Notes: generated from the sequence alone by a model not told the origin. 64,000 bases of DNA from an uncultured Oscillospiraceae bacterium (GCA_934589525.1 CAKTOB010000007.1:1-64000), one strand, 5' to 3'; shown: positions 25,481-34,022, counted from the stretch's first letter. Program-made: numbers and translations.

Positions 25481-26347
25481 ATGTCGATGGATGGGCTGCA
25501 AGAAAAAATTCGGAAACGGAAATGTGCGTTGATCGTAGATTTGACGGTACTTCCCGGGGCACTGCCCAAGGAATATGGGGAAGCCCCCTTTGTGCAGGGG
25601 TATTGCGCCTATATCCGTGCCCTTTTAAAGGGGCTCAAAGGCATGGTCCCCGGGGTGCGGTTTCCCCTGGGCCTGTTCTCCCTGTTGGGCGGGGAAGCAC
25701 TGTCCCAGCTTCCGGGGCTTACCAGGGAGGCCGGGGAACTGGGCTATTATGTGCTGCTGGAAACGCCCCAGCTGAACAGTCAGGCCCTGGCGGAGTTCAC
25801 TGCCCAGACCCTTTTGGCTCCGGAAAGCCCCTACCGCTGTGACGGGGTGCAGATCCCTTTCTATAGTGGCAGCGATGTTCTGACGCCCTTTTTGCCCTAT
25901 TGCGAAAAAGAGAAAAAGGACGTGTTTGTCTGTGTCAGAACCCCCAACCGCTCCGCGCCGGAGCTCCAGGACCTGCTGACCGGCAGCCGCCTGGTCCATA
26001 TGGCCGCGGCCAACCGGGTGAACCGGTATGCCGAAGGCCTTCAAGGAAAGTATGGCTACGCCCGGGTGGGGCTGCTGGCTTCCGCGGGGGCGGCGGACAG
26101 TCTGCGCGCCCTCCGGGAAAAATACCCGGGGCTGTTCCTGCTGGCAGACGGCCTGGATTATCCCAGTGCCAACCTCAAAAACGTCTCCCTGGCCTTTGAC
26201 AAGCTGGGCAGAGGTGCCGCCTACTGCGCCGGAGAAATGGTCACCTTGGCCTGGCGGCAAAAGCCGGACATGGACCCGGTGGAAGCGGCCCTGGCAGAGG
26301 TCCGTCGGCAGCAAAAGGGCCTGGGGCGGTATTTAACATTTTTATAA
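25481..26347 (+). CDS. Catalytically degenerate type 2 orotidine-phosphate decarboxylase paralogue
   Basis: 288-residue protein matching type 2 PyrF over its length: DGVQIPFYSGSDVLTPFLPY, then VFVCVRTPNRSAPELQDL, then KYGYARVGLLASAG. The catalytic DxKxxDIxxT motif is replaced by Glu94-Thr-Pro-Gln-Leu-Asn, so the catalytic Lys and both Asp residues are gone, and the GxGxQGG phosphate loop reads ADGLDYPSAN. It probably is not a decarboxylase. The gene is intact with a GGGAGG site; a TATACT at 25444-25449 may be its -10 box. Confidence 0.72.
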   Translation: MSMDGLQEKIRKRKCALIVDLTVLPGALPKEYGEAPFVQGYCAYIRALLKGLKGMVPGVRFPLGLFSLLGGEALSQLPGLTREAGELGYYVLLETPQLNSQALAEFTAQTLLAPESPYRCDGVQIPFYSGSDVLTPFLPYCEKEKKDVFVCVRTPNRSAPELQDLLTGSRLVHMAAANRVNRYAEGLQGKYGYARVGLLASAGAADSLRALREKYPGLFLLADGLDYPSANLKNVSLAFDKLGRGAAYCAGEMVTLAWRQKPDMDPVEAALAEVRRQQKGLGRYLTFL

Positions 26348-26358
26348 CGGAACAAACC

Positions 26359-26391
26359 GGCCGGTGTACCGCGATTTGCGATACACCGGCC
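26359..26391 (-). terminator. Terminator for the Thr/Pro-rich lipoprotein gene
   Basis: GGCCGGTGTA (26359-26368) pairs with TACACCGGCC (26382-26391). The minus strand continues GGTTTGTT, a better T tract than on the plus strand; it may act in both directions between convergent genes. Confidence 0.65.
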
Positions 26392-26397
26392 TTGATG

Positions 26398-26679
26398 TTA
26401 GCGGTTCGTCGTGGCCCCATTGGCGGTTTCGCCTGTGGGGGCGGTGGTCATCTGGGTGCCGTTTTCCGTGGGCCGGTCGCCGGGCTCCGTGAGCATGGGT
26501 CCGTTGCCGTTTTCCGTTGTGGGGGTGGCGGCAGGCTGGGTGGTAGGCGCGGTGGTTGCCTGCGTTGTGGGTACCGTGGTGGTAGGCGTTGTTGTCGCGG
26601 GGGCATTATTGCCTCGGCAGGCCGTTAAAAGCACCAGAACCAGCGCCAGGGGAAAAATCAGCTGAATAGACTTTTTCAT
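26398..26679 (-). CDS. Thr/Pro-rich low-complexity lipoprotein
   Basis: 93-residue predicted lipoprotein. The signal peptide ends in the lipobox LLTAC (Cys21). The rest is a repetitive Thr/Pro/Ala stretch (PTTTVPTTQATTAPTTQ), then a Gly/Asn/Glu-rich tail. No folded domain is apparent; it may be a spacer or a substrate for glycosylation. Ribosome site GGAGGAGA. Confidence 0.65.
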   Translation of the reverse strand: MKKSIQLIFPLALVLVLLTACRGNNAPATTTPTTTVPTTQATTAPTTQPAATPTTENGNGPMLTEPGDRPTENGTQMTTAPTGETANGATTNR

Positions 26680-26778
26680 TATTTGTCTCCTCCAAATCTT
26701 TTGAATCCAGGGGTATTATTGCCCAAAAGGCCTGTTTTACGCAGGAAAAAACCGGACACCAAAAAGAATTTTTTGTAG

Positions 26779-26807
26779 TTGCTATTTTTGCCGTTTGATT
26801 GTATAAT
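26779..26807 (+). promoter_or_regulatory. Promoter for the ferredoxin gene
   Basis: TTGCTA (26779-26784), 17-base spacer, TATAAT (26802-26807). Confidence 0.75.
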
Positions 26808-26845
26808 AACTCTGCGCAACAAAAAATAAAAAGGGGAGTACCGCA

Positions 26846-27232
26846 ATGAAAAAGCTTACTGTCAAGAAGGACGTCGCCTGCATGGCCTGTCTGGAGTGCG
26901 TTCGCGCCTGTTCTACTGCCTTCTACAAGGAGTTCAACGAGGATTACAGCTGCATTCGCATTGTCGCCAAGGGAGATGGCGCAAAGCCCAATGTCTGCAT
27001 CCAGTGCGGCAAGTGCATGAAGGCCTGTGAGCACGAGGCAATCACCCAGAATCCCAAGACCGGTGTCTACATGATCAACAAGAAGAACTGCGTTGGCTGC
27101 GGCAAGTGTGTCGAGGTTTGCCCCATGAAGGTCATGGTCCTCAAGCCCGAGAATCCCGCCTCCAAGTGCATCGCCTGCGGCATCTGCGCCAAGGCCTGCC
27201 CCATGGGCATTCTGGAAGTCGTCGAAAAGTAA
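26846..27232 (+). CDS. Polyferredoxin with four [4Fe-4S] motifs
   Basis: 128-residue iron-sulfur protein with four CxxCxxCxxxC motifs: CMACLECVRAC (from Cys12), CIQCGKCMKAC, CVGCGKCVEVC and CIACGICAKAC. It resembles the electron-transfer subunits of formate dehydrogenase and hydrogenase complexes (HycB/CooF type). It is monocistronic, with its own promoter and terminator and no catalytic subunit nearby, so the redox partner is encoded elsewhere. AGGGGAG precedes the ATG. Confidence 0.88.
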   Translation: MKKLTVKKDVACMACLECVRACSTAFYKEFNEDYSCIRIVAKGDGAKPNVCIQCGKCMKACEHEAITQNPKTGVYMINKKNCVGCGKCVEVCPMKVMVLKPENPASKCIACGICAKACPMGILEVVEK

Positions 27233-27242
27233 CTTTTTACGG

Positions 27243-27280
27243 CAATTGGGCCTCCTTCCGGCGGCCCAATTGCGCTCTTT
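27243..27280 (+). terminator. Terminator after the ferredoxin gene
   Basis: CAATTGGGCC / GGCCCAATTG stem (27243-27252, 27263-27272), 10-base loop, then CGCTCTTT. Confidence 0.75.
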
Positions 27281-27340
27281 GACAGCCGGGTTCTCCCCAA
27301 GACCCTGACAAACGCAATTTATAAATATCGGAGGAAAACA

Positions 27341-28474
27341 ATGAGCAAAGGCGGATATTTTTTGGCCCCGAAGCCTGAAAAGAAAACGAAGCCCTGGGTG
27401 ATCGTCGTTGCGGTGATCCTGGCGGTGGTGATTCTCATCGGCGCTTTGGGTACCTGGTTTGTAATTTCTAAAATGAATAAAATCCAGCGGGCAGAGAAGG
27501 GGGACAACCAGCTCTCTTCGGATGATCTGAGCGGCATGCTGGTGGAGGACGATACCCCTGCCACAGAGGCGGCCACCGAGCCGAAGGAATCCACGGAGCC
27601 CAAGGAAACGGAGCCCAACTTCGGAAAGTCCGGCAAGGTCATCAATGTGCTGCTGATCGGTCAGGATGCCCGGGAAGGCGAGGCCAGCAAAAACGCTGAC
27701 ACCATGCTCTTGGTCACCGTCAATAAAGAGACCAAGAAAATCAACATGACCTCCTTCCAGCGGGATACCCTGGTGGTGATTCCCACGGTTTATGATACCA
27801 ATGGCAATCCCCATGACGGCCGTACCAAAATGACCCTGGCCTACGCCCTGGGCTACAAGTGGGGCGGCAATCTGGGTGCCATGGAGATCATTGATAAGGT
27901 CATCGAGCGGAACTTCGGTGCCATCGTGGATAAGAACATCGAAGTGGATATGGATGCTTTCGATGCCTGCATCAACGCCCTCCACGGCGTGGACATTGAG
28001 CTGAACGCTGATGAGGTCAAGTACCTGAACGACTACTTCAAGGATTACCCGGACCGGGTCTACAAAGAGGGCGTCAACAAGCTGGACGGCTGGGCCGCGG
28101 AAATGTATGCCCGGACCCGTCACTCCACCAACGCCGACAACGACTTCAACCGGACCAACCGGCAAAGAGCCGTGGTGGCCGCAGTGCTGGAAAAGGTCAA
28201 GACCATGAGCCTGCTGGAGATCAATTCCCTGGTAGACCAGCTCCTGCCCATGGTGCTGACGGATATGTCCAATGCCGACATCACCACCTATATTACGGAG
28301 CTTCTGCCCCTGCTGCCGGAAATGACTCTGGAGTCTCTCCAGTGCCCCAACAAGGACATGGATATGTACGGCAAGGTCATTGACCTGTTCAACAACGGCG
28401 AGCAGCATGCGGTTCTGTATTTTGACGAAAACAAGGCCAAGTCCATTGTAACGGCCATTACCGAAGCCGATTGA
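27341..28474 (+). CDS. LytR-CpsA-Psr (LCP) family cell-wall glycopolymer ligase
   Basis: 377-residue membrane protein. Short cytoplasmic tail, one span (about residues 19-43), a Thr/Glu/Pro-rich linker, then the LCP domain: VLLIGQDARE, NADTMLLVTVN, SFQRDTLVVIP, and YARTRHSTNADNDFNRTNRQR with the conserved arginines. LCP enzymes attach teichoic acids or capsule to peptidoglycan. GGAGG ribosome site; followed by its own terminator. Confidence 0.93.
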   Translation: MSKGGYFLAPKPEKKTKPWVIVVAVILAVVILIGALGTWFVISKMNKIQRAEKGDNQLSSDDLSGMLVEDDTPATEAATEPKESTEPKETEPNFGKSGKVINVLLIGQDAREGEASKNADTMLLVTVNKETKKINMTSFQRDTLVVIPTVYDTNGNPHDGRTKMTLAYALGYKWGGNLGAMEIIDKVIERNFGAIVDKNIEVDMDAFDACINALHGVDIELNADEVKYLNDYFKDYPDRVYKEGVNKLDGWAAEMYARTRHSTNADNDFNRTNRQRAVVAAVLEKVKTMSLLEINSLVDQLLPMVLTDMSNADITTYITELLPLLPEMTLESLQCPNKDMDMYGKVIDLFNNGEQHAVLYFDENKAKSIVTAITEAD

Positions 28475-28480
28475 CTGAAT

Positions 28481-28513
28481 AACGCCGCCGAGCATGTGCC
28501 GGCGGCGTTTTTT
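28481..28513 (+). terminator. Terminator after the LCP gene
   Basis: AACGCCGCCG / CGGCGGCGTT stem with a 9-base loop and a six-T run. Confidence 0.92.
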
Positions 28514-28527
28514 GGAAAGGAGACACC

Positions 28528-28908
28528 ATGAATCACCTATTGATGTACAATATTCCGGAGAAAAAAGCCGGGACCATTCGGGCCATTGCGCTGCGCCACG
28601 GATTTAGAACCCGGGTGGTGGGGCCGGAGGAATTTGGCTATAGTGTCGGCGCCCTGGCAGGGCTCCCCGAGACCCAGGTCCAGGGGGATGGGGCGGCCTT
28701 TACCGACGAAATGCTGGTGCTCTGCTTTGTGGAGGGCAAGGCCTTCCATAGTTTTCTGGCCCAGCTCCGGGAAAAGAAGGTCCCCGTGACCCTGAAAGCG
28801 GTGCTGACGGAGCACAATGCCCAGTGGACCTCTTCAAAGCTCCATGAATCTCTGGTGCAGGAATATGAAATGCTGAAAAACGCCGGAAAGAGCGTCCACA
28901 ACCAATAA
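28528..28908 (+). CDS. DUF3783-like protein
   Basis: 126-residue soluble protein that fits the small DUF3783 family of Clostridia (MLVLCFVEG and TLKAVLTEHNAQWT segments). Function unknown. It starts 15 bases after the LCP terminator with a GGAGAC site, so it probably depends on read-through or an unseen promoter. Confidence 0.65.
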   Translation: MNHLLMYNIPEKKAGTIRAIALRHGFRTRVVGPEEFGYSVGALAGLPETQVQGDGAAFTDEMLVLCFVEGKAFHSFLAQLREKKVPVTLKAVLTEHNAQWTSSKLHESLVQEYEMLKNAGKSVHNQ

Positions 28909-28981
28909 AGAACCGTAAGGAGACTATACTGTTTTCAAATATAGCGTGGAATATGACATTTATAATCAGGAGGTATCAATA

Positions 28982-29425
28982 ATGAGAGTTTCTAAAATCA
29001 CCAAAGTGCTCCTTCTTGTTCAACTGGTTCTTCTGATCTGCATCTGCTGTATGCCATCGAAAAGCCGGTTATCTTCCGTAACGGGGCTCTGGGGACCGTA
29101 CATTGTCCTGAACCGTGTGCGGGATTTCTTCCTGATCCCTGTAAGCTTTGGCACGGCGGTCTGCTTATTGGGTTCTGCCTGTCCGTTTTTCAGGAAACAG
29201 AGGTTCACAACAAAACTTCGGGATGCACTCCTTGGCATTTGCGCAATCATGACGGTTTGCGGGATTTATTGCACGGTCAGGATCATTCGCATGGAAGAAA
29301 TTTTATTTCTGCCGACCCAGTGGTGGCTGTTTTTGCTGAACCGTCCCTTTGTCCTTAGCTTGTGGTGGATCGCGGATGGGATCCTTGCCTTGCTGGCGGG
29401 GGCGGGGCGAAAAAAGCCCCTATAG
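28982..29425 (+). CDS. Small integral membrane protein of unknown function
   Basis: 147-residue protein with about four membrane spans (LLLVQLVLLICICC; FGTAVCLLGSACPFF; LLGICAIMTVCGIYC; SLWWIADGILALLAG). No family recognised. The start at 28982 follows AGGAGG; the frame is open 36 bases upstream without a ribosome site. TATACT about 55 bases upstream may be a -10 box. The local GC looks lower than that of its neighbours. Confidence 0.55.
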   Translation: MRVSKITKVLLLVQLVLLICICCMPSKSRLSSVTGLWGPYIVLNRVRDFFLIPVSFGTAVCLLGSACPFFRKQRFTTKLRDALLGICAIMTVCGIYCTVRIIRMEEILFLPTQWWLFLLNRPFVLSLWWIADGILALLAGAGRKKPL

Positions 29426-29434
29426 TAATTAAAG

Positions 29435-29487
29435 AAAAGCTGTCGTAAAACGAAAACCTCCGGGGGTCGTTTTGCGGCAGCTTTTTT
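29435..29487 (+). terminator. Terminator before the spoIIIA operon
   Basis: Long stem formed by AAAAGCTGTCG / CGGCAGCTTTT plus inner AAAACGA / TCGTTTT, then a six-T run. Confidence 0.9.
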
Positions 29488-29489
29488 GC

Positions 29490-29518
29490 GCATGTTCCCG
29501 GGGGCGGGGGCATAGAGT
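29490..29518 (+). promoter_or_regulatory. Possible sigma-E promoter for spoIIIA
   Basis: GCATGTT, a 14-base spacer, then CATAGAGT (29511-29518) partly matches the mother-cell sigma-E consensus (CATAcaAT-type -10). spoIIIA is sigma-E controlled in Bacillus. The match is incomplete. Confidence 0.35.
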
Positions 29519-29532
29519 GGACCAAGGAGGCG

Positions 29533-30444
29533 ATGGCGTTGGACCCTTCCTGGCGGTCTTTTTTGGATATTCTGCCCCCGTGGATGCGGGAGCCGGTGGA
29601 CCGGCTGGGGCGGGACAGCCTTTCCCAGCTGCGGCTCCGGCTGGGGCAGCCCCCCAGGCTGGAGTTTTCCCAGGGCAGCTGGCTTTTGTCCCAGAGTGTG
29701 ACGGAGGGTGACCTGGATTACTGCATCAATGCCGCAAGCCGCTACTCCCCCTGGTCCCAGGATTCCGCCCGGCAGGGCTATCTGAAAGTAGAAGGGGGCC
29801 ACAGGATCGGGGTTTGCGGCCGGACGGTGGTAAAAAACGGACAGGTAACAGGCTTTCAGGCGGTGATTTCTCTGTGTCTCCGGGTGGCCCGGGACATCGA
29901 GGGCCTGGTGGGCCCGGAGTGCGCCGACTGGGGCTCCATCCTGATCCTGGGGGCCCCGGGCTGGGGAAAGACCACGCTTTTGCGGGAGGTATGCCGGGTC
30001 CTGGCCCGGGACCACGCCGTTGGGGTGGTGGACGAGCGGGGAGAGCTGTTCCCCCAGGGCTTTTCCCGGGGCCTGGGGCTGGACGTGCTGTCCGGCTGCG
30101 GAAAAGAAATGGGGATGGAAATGGTTCTTAGGACCATGGCGCCGGACTATATTGCGGTAGACGAGATCACGGCCCGGGCCGACGCGATGTCTCTGCGCCA
30201 GGCCATGGGCTGCGGTGTGAGACTGCTTGCCACGGCCCATGCGGAAAACCCCACAGACCTTTTCGCCAGACCATGCTACAGGGGGCTCACGGAAAAGGGC
30301 ATCTTTGATACGGTGCTGGTCATGAAGCGGGACAAGACCTTCTACAGGGAAAGGATGGAATCATGGAGTACAAATGGATCGGCGCGATCCTGGTCATCGG
30401 CGGCTGCGGCGGCTTCGGCTTCTCCCTGGCAAAAGACGCCATGA
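29533..30444 (+). CDS. spoIIIAA: Stage III sporulation protein AA (ATPase)
   Basis: 303-residue secretion-type ATPase of the SpoIIIA-SpoIIQ channel between mother cell and forespore. Walker A is GAPGWGKTT (about residue 140), Walker B-like VGVVDERGEL, and DYIAVDEI near the active site. The ATG at 29533 lies only two bases after GGAGG; the TTG at 29539 is better spaced and may be the real start. The last 27 or so residues overlap spoIIIAB in another frame by 82 bases and look low in complexity. Confidence 0.92.
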   Translation: MALDPSWRSFLDILPPWMREPVDRLGRDSLSQLRLRLGQPPRLEFSQGSWLLSQSVTEGDLDYCINAASRYSPWSQDSARQGYLKVEGGHRIGVCGRTVVKNGQVTGFQAVISLCLRVARDIEGLVGPECADWGSILILGAPGWGKTTLLREVCRVLARDHAVGVVDERGELFPQGFSRGLGLDVLSGCGKEMGMEMVLRTMAPDYIAVDEITARADAMSLRQAMGCGVRLLATAHAENPTDLFARPCYRGLTEKGIFDTVLVMKRDKTFYRERMESWSTNGSARSWSSAAAAASASPWQKTP

Positions 30445-30875
30445 ATCAGGAACGGCTGCTGCGGCAGCTGCTTGAAAACCTGGATTTTATGGAAAGCGAA
30501 ATACAGTATCGGCTCACCGCCCTGCCGGAGCTCTTTCAGCTCTGCGGCCTGCGGTCCGGCGGAGTCCTGCGGCGGCTGTTTCTGGAGTTTTCCGGGGAGC
30601 TGGACAAGCGCAATACCCCCAGGGTGGAGCAGTCCCTTCGTACCGTGCTGGACAGGCACCCTTCCGTTCCCCGGCGCATTCGGGTGGCCCTGTACCAGCT
30701 GGGAAAATCCCTGGGCCGCTTTGATCTGCCGGGGCAGCTCAAGGGCATTGAGAGTGCCAAAAACTGCTGCAAACGGGAGCTGCGGGAGCTGGAACGAAAC
30801 CGGGAAGGGCGGCTGCGAAGCTACCGGACCCTGGGCCTGTGCGCCGGGGCGGCTCTGGCGGTGCTGCTGCTGTGA
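30363..30875 (+). CDS. spoIIIAB: Stage III sporulation protein AB
   Basis: 170-residue protein similar to type II secretion GspF-like helical domains. An N-terminal membrane segment (about residues 5-24), a helical middle with NLDFMESEIQYRLTALPELF, and a C-terminal membrane segment (AGAALAVLLL). It forms part of the SpoIIIA feeding-tube complex. Ribosome site GGGAAAGGA lies inside spoIIIAA. Confidence 0.92.
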   Translation: MEYKWIGAILVIGGCGGFGFSLAKDAMNQERLLRQLLENLDFMESEIQYRLTALPELFQLCGLRSGGVLRRLFLEFSGELDKRNTPRVEQSLRTVLDRHPSVPRRIRVALYQLGKSLGRFDLPGQLKGIESAKNCCKRELRELERNREGRLRSYRTLGLCAGAALAVLLL

Positions 30876-30877
30876 CC

Positions 30878-31072
30878 ATGGAAATTGACCTGATTTTTAA
30901 AATTGCCGCCATTGGCATCATCGTCTCCATCTTAAACCAGGTGCTCTCCCGCTCCGGCCGGGAGGAGCAGGCCACCATGACCACATTGGCGGGGCTGGTG
31001 GTGGTGCTGATGATCATAGCCCAGAAAATCGCGGAGCTGTTCGATTTGGTCAAGACCCTTTTTGATTTCTGA
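30878..31072 (+). CDS. spoIIIAC: Stage III sporulation protein AC
   Basis: 64-residue membrane protein with two spans (IFKIAAIGIIVSILNQVL and TTLAGLVVVLMIIAQKIAEL), the standard size. It starts two bases after spoIIIAB, and its stop overlaps the spoIIIAD start by one base. Confidence 0.93.
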   Translation: MEIDLIFKIAAIGIIVSILNQVLSRSGREEQATMTTLAGLVVVLMIIAQKIAELFDLVKTLFDF

Positions 31073-31467
31073 TGGAGCTGTATTGGAAAGCCCTGGCCCT
31101 GATCCTGGTGGCGGTGCTGCTGGAGCTGGCTGTGAAAAAACAAGAAAAGGACTATGGGGTGCTTCTGACGGTGGCGGTGATCACCATGGTCTCCGGGGCA
31201 GTTTTCCAGCTGTTAAAGCCCGTGGAGGATCTTCTGCGGCAGCTGCGGCAGGTGGGAAACCTGGACCCGGAGAATCTGGCATTGCTTTTAAAGACGGTGG
31301 GCCTGGGGCTGTCGGCGGAAATCGGGAGCCTGGTCTGTTCCGACGCCGGAAATGAGGCCCTGGGCAGGCTGATCCGGTTTTTGGGTACGGCGGCCATTCT
31401 GTGTCTGTCCGTGCCGCTGTTTACGGCGCTGCTGTCCTGCGTGACAGAGATGGTGGGGGTTCCATGA
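31072..31467 (+). CDS. spoIIIAD: Stage III sporulation protein AD
   Basis: 131-residue membrane protein with about four spans; the ATG shares a base with the spoIIIAC stop (TGATG). Homologous in its first part to SpoIIIAC, as in other spore formers. Part of the mother-cell channel. Confidence 0.92.
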   Translation: MELYWKALALILVAVLLELAVKKQEKDYGVLLTVAVITMVSGAVFQLLKPVEDLLRQLRQVGNLDPENLALLLKTVGLGLSAEIGSLVCSDAGNEALGRLIRFLGTAAILCLSVPLFTALLSCVTEMVGVP

Positions 31468-32501
31468 GAAAGCTGATTCTGGCGCTGCTGCTGGCGTTTT
31501 TGCTGGTGCAGCCGGTATACGGAGAAATAGCCGCCCCCCAGGTGCCGGAGGCGGGGCAAAAGCTCATGCCCCGGGACACGGAGGACTTTTCCCAGGGCCT
31601 GCGGCACATTTTAAAGGAACTGCTGCCCATCCTCCGGCCGGAGCTGGACCAGGGCCTTCGGACAGGCCTGGGGCTCGTGTGCCTGTGCATGCTCCTGTCT
31701 TTGCTCCGGACCATGGATGTGGGAACCGCCAAAATAGGGAATGTGGTAGGGGCCGTCAGCATTGCGGGGCTGCTCTTCGGCAACGCCCAGGCCATGATCC
31801 GCCTGGGGGCGGATACGGTGACGCAAATGAGCGAATATGAAAAGCTTTTATTACCGGCAGCCACGGCGGCCATGGCCGCCCAGGGAGGCATCAACTCCGC
31901 CACGGCCCTTTACGCAGGTTCCGCCCTATTCAATACGGTGCTCTCCGCCCTTTTGGGCCGTCTGCTGCTTCCGGTGCAGTATCTCTATCTGGCCGCCGCC
32001 ACCGCCGGTGCGGCCCTGGGAGGCGACAGCCTTAAAAATCTCAAAAACACCATGAAAGATCTGATTTTGTGGTGCCTTAAAACCTTGTTGTCCCTTTTCA
32101 CCGCTTACCTTGGCATCACCGGGGTGGTCAGTGGCACCACGGACGCGGCGGTGGTCAAGGCCGCCAAAACGACCATTTCATCCCTGATCCCCTTTGTTGG
32201 AGGCATTTTGTCCGATGCCTCCGAGGCGGTGCTGGTGGGCACCGGGCTGTTGCGAAACGCCCTGGGGATTTACGGCATCCTTGCCATTTTATCGGTCTTT
32301 CTGGGGCCCTTCGGGAAAATCGGCATCCAGTATCTGATTTTAAAGGGGGCGGCAGGCCTGTGCGCCATCTACGGCAGCAAGGAGGATACCGCACTGATCG
32401 ACGACTTTTCCCAGGTGATGCGGATGCTTCTGGGCATGACCGGAGGCATGTGTCTGCTGCTGCTGGTAAGCTCCGTTTGCTTTCTCAAGGGGGTGGGATA
32501 A
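31464..32501 (+). CDS. spoIIIAE: Stage III sporulation protein AE
   Basis: 345-residue polytopic protein with an N-terminal signal-like segment (LILALLLAFLLVQPVYG) and then about seven spans. GGINSATALYAGSALFN and SLIPFVGGILSDASEAVLVG are typical. The ATG at 31464 overlaps the spoIIIAD stop by four bases. Confidence 0.93.
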   Translation: MRKLILALLLAFLLVQPVYGEIAAPQVPEAGQKLMPRDTEDFSQGLRHILKELLPILRPELDQGLRTGLGLVCLCMLLSLLRTMDVGTAKIGNVVGAVSIAGLLFGNAQAMIRLGADTVTQMSEYEKLLLPAATAAMAAQGGINSATALYAGSALFNTVLSALLGRLLLPVQYLYLAAATAGAALGGDSLKNLKNTMKDLILWCLKTLLSLFTAYLGITGVVSGTTDAAVVKAAKTTISSLIPFVGGILSDASEAVLVGTGLLRNALGIYGILAILSVFLGPFGKIGIQYLILKGAAGLCAIYGSKEDTALIDDFSQVMRMLLGMTGGMCLLLLVSSVCFLKGVG

Positions 32502-32986
32502 TGGCCAGCCGCTATGTGCTCTCCCTGATCACCGCCGCCCTCATTGGGGGCATCCTTACAGGGCTTCTTCCGGGAGGCAGCTGCGGAAAGCTTTTAAAGT
32601 TTTTGTGCGGTGTGTTCTTATTGGCGGCGGTTTTGCGGCCCCTGGGAAAACTGGAGCTTCCGGATGTGGAGCTGTGGCTGTCGAGTCAGGACCTGGATGC
32701 CCGGGCGGCGGTGGAGGAGGGAATGAGCTACGCCCGGTCTCAAAAGCGGCAGGTCATATGCAGCCGTCTGGAAGCATATATTTTGGACAAAGCGGCGGAG
32801 CTGGGAATGGACATCGGGGTGGAGCTGAGCCTTGATGGAGCCGACTGTCCCCAGGCTGTGCGGCTGACAGGCAGCGTTTCCCAGTCCCGGCGGGAGCGCC
32901 TGGGGGAGGTCCTGGAAACAGAGCTGGGAATACCAAAGGAGAATCAATGTTGGCAGGAAGAGCAAGCGCCTGGGGGGCGTTCCTGA
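32501..32986 (+). CDS. spoIIIAF: Stage III sporulation protein AF
   Basis: 161-residue protein. Two N-terminal membrane segments, then a soluble ring-building-motif-like domain with RLEAYILDKAAELGMDIGVEL. The ATG at 32501 overlaps the spoIIIAE stop by one base; the 3' end overlaps spoIIIAG by 40 bases. Confidence 0.88.
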   Translation: MASRYVLSLITAALIGGILTGLLPGGSCGKLLKFLCGVFLLAAVLRPLGKLELPDVELWLSSQDLDARAAVEEGMSYARSQKRQVICSRLEAYILDKAAELGMDIGVELSLDGADCPQAVRLTGSVSQSRRERLGEVLETELGIPKENQCWQEEQAPGGRS

Positions 32987-33447
32987 AAAAGAACCGCTAT
33001 GTGCTGCTGGTGCTGCTGTGTGGCCTGGCGCTGCTGTGCTGGCCCCAGGAGAAAAAACAGCAGCCGGTGTCTCAGGAGCGGCAGGAGCAAGCCCCGGCGG
33101 AGGATCTGGAAAAGCGTTTGGAAGAGGTCCTGGGGCAGGTATCCGGGGTGGGGGCGGTGCGGGTGCTGCTGACGCAGTCGTCCTCCGAAACCACCCTCTA
33201 TCAGACGGACGAAACGGAGGCGCGGGAGGAGCATGGAAGCAACGTCCGCCGGGAAACGGTGCTGGTTACGGACGGCAGCCGCCAACAAACCGGCCTTGTC
33301 CGGCAGACCCAGGCCCCCGGCTATCGGGGGGCCCTGGTGGTGTGTCAGGGTGGGGATGTCCCGGCGGTGCGGCTGGCGGTAGTGGAGGCGGTGGCGGGGG
33401 TCACCGGCCTTTCCACCAATCGAATCACGGTGCTGAAAATGAAGTAG
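32947..33447 (+). CDS. spoIIIAG: Stage III sporulation protein AG
   Basis: 166-residue single-span protein (span about residues 18-32) with a C-terminal ring-building-motif domain: LEEVLGQVSGVGAVRVLLTQ and RLAVVEAVAGVTGLSTNRITVLKM. SpoIIIAG forms a large ring in the intermembrane space in Bacillus. The start lies within spoIIIAF. Confidence 0.9.
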   Translation: MLAGRASAWGAFLKKNRYVLLVLLCGLALLCWPQEKKQQPVSQERQEQAPAEDLEKRLEEVLGQVSGVGAVRVLLTQSSSETTLYQTDETEAREEHGSNVRRETVLVTDGSRQQTGLVRQTQAPGYRGALVVCQGGDVPAVRLAVVEAVAGVTGLSTNRITVLKMK

Positions 33448-33459
33448 GGAGGGCTTATT

Positions 33460-34017
33460 GTGAAAATTTGGAAGAAGAACCTGATTGCGGCGGCGATCCT
33501 TGTAACGGTTTGTGCCGGTATCTACGTCAACTGGCTCTATGCCGGAGGCAGGCAGACCCAGACCCTCAGCGACACCCTGGACACCCAGAAGGTCATGAGC
33601 GATGAGGACCTGGCAGTATCTGAGGACATGGCGGCCATTATGGCAGGGGAAGACCCCACCACCACAGCCGAGAGCTACTTTGCGGCGGTGCGGCTGTCCC
33701 GGCAGCAGGCCCGGGACGATGCCATTAACCTTCTTCAGGAGGCCGCCAGCATCTCCGGCGACAGCAAGGCCGCGGAATCCGCGGCGGACCTGGAAGACAT
33801 TGTGCAGACCGCCCTGAGTGAGGCCCAAATCGAAAGCCTGGTCATTGCCAAGGGCTATGCCGACTGTGTGGCCTATATGACGAACGAGGGCATCTCCGTA
33901 GCGGTGGCCGCCCCGGAGGGCGGCTTGCAGCAGCAGGATGTGGCGGTGATCGCCGATGTGGTCATGAGCCAGTCCGCCTATGGTTTAGACAGCATACGGG
34001 TGGTGGAAGTGCAGTAA
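33460..34017 (+). CDS. spoIIIAH: Stage III sporulation protein AH
   Basis: 185-residue single-span protein that pairs with SpoIIQ across the forespore membranes. One span (about residues 7-27), an acidic linker, then ESYFAAVRLSRQQARDDAINLLQEAA and the ring-building domain ending DSIRVVEVQ. The start is GTG at 33460 after AGGGAGG. Last gene of the operon. Confidence 0.93.
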   Translation: MKIWKKNLIAAAILVTVCAGIYVNWLYAGGRQTQTLSDTLDTQKVMSDEDLAVSEDMAAIMAGEDPTTTAESYFAAVRLSRQQARDDAINLLQEAASISGDSKAAESAADLEDIVQTALSEAQIESLVIAKGYADCVAYMTNEGISVAVAAPEGGLQQQDVAVIADVVMSQSAYGLDSIRVVEVQ

Positions 34018-34022
34018 AAAGT

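Noticed and set aside
30363..30444. Frameshift at the end of spoIIIAA
   Set aside because: The last residues look odd, but overall length is normal and overlapping ends are common in this operon. Without an alignment I treat it as a natural overlap.
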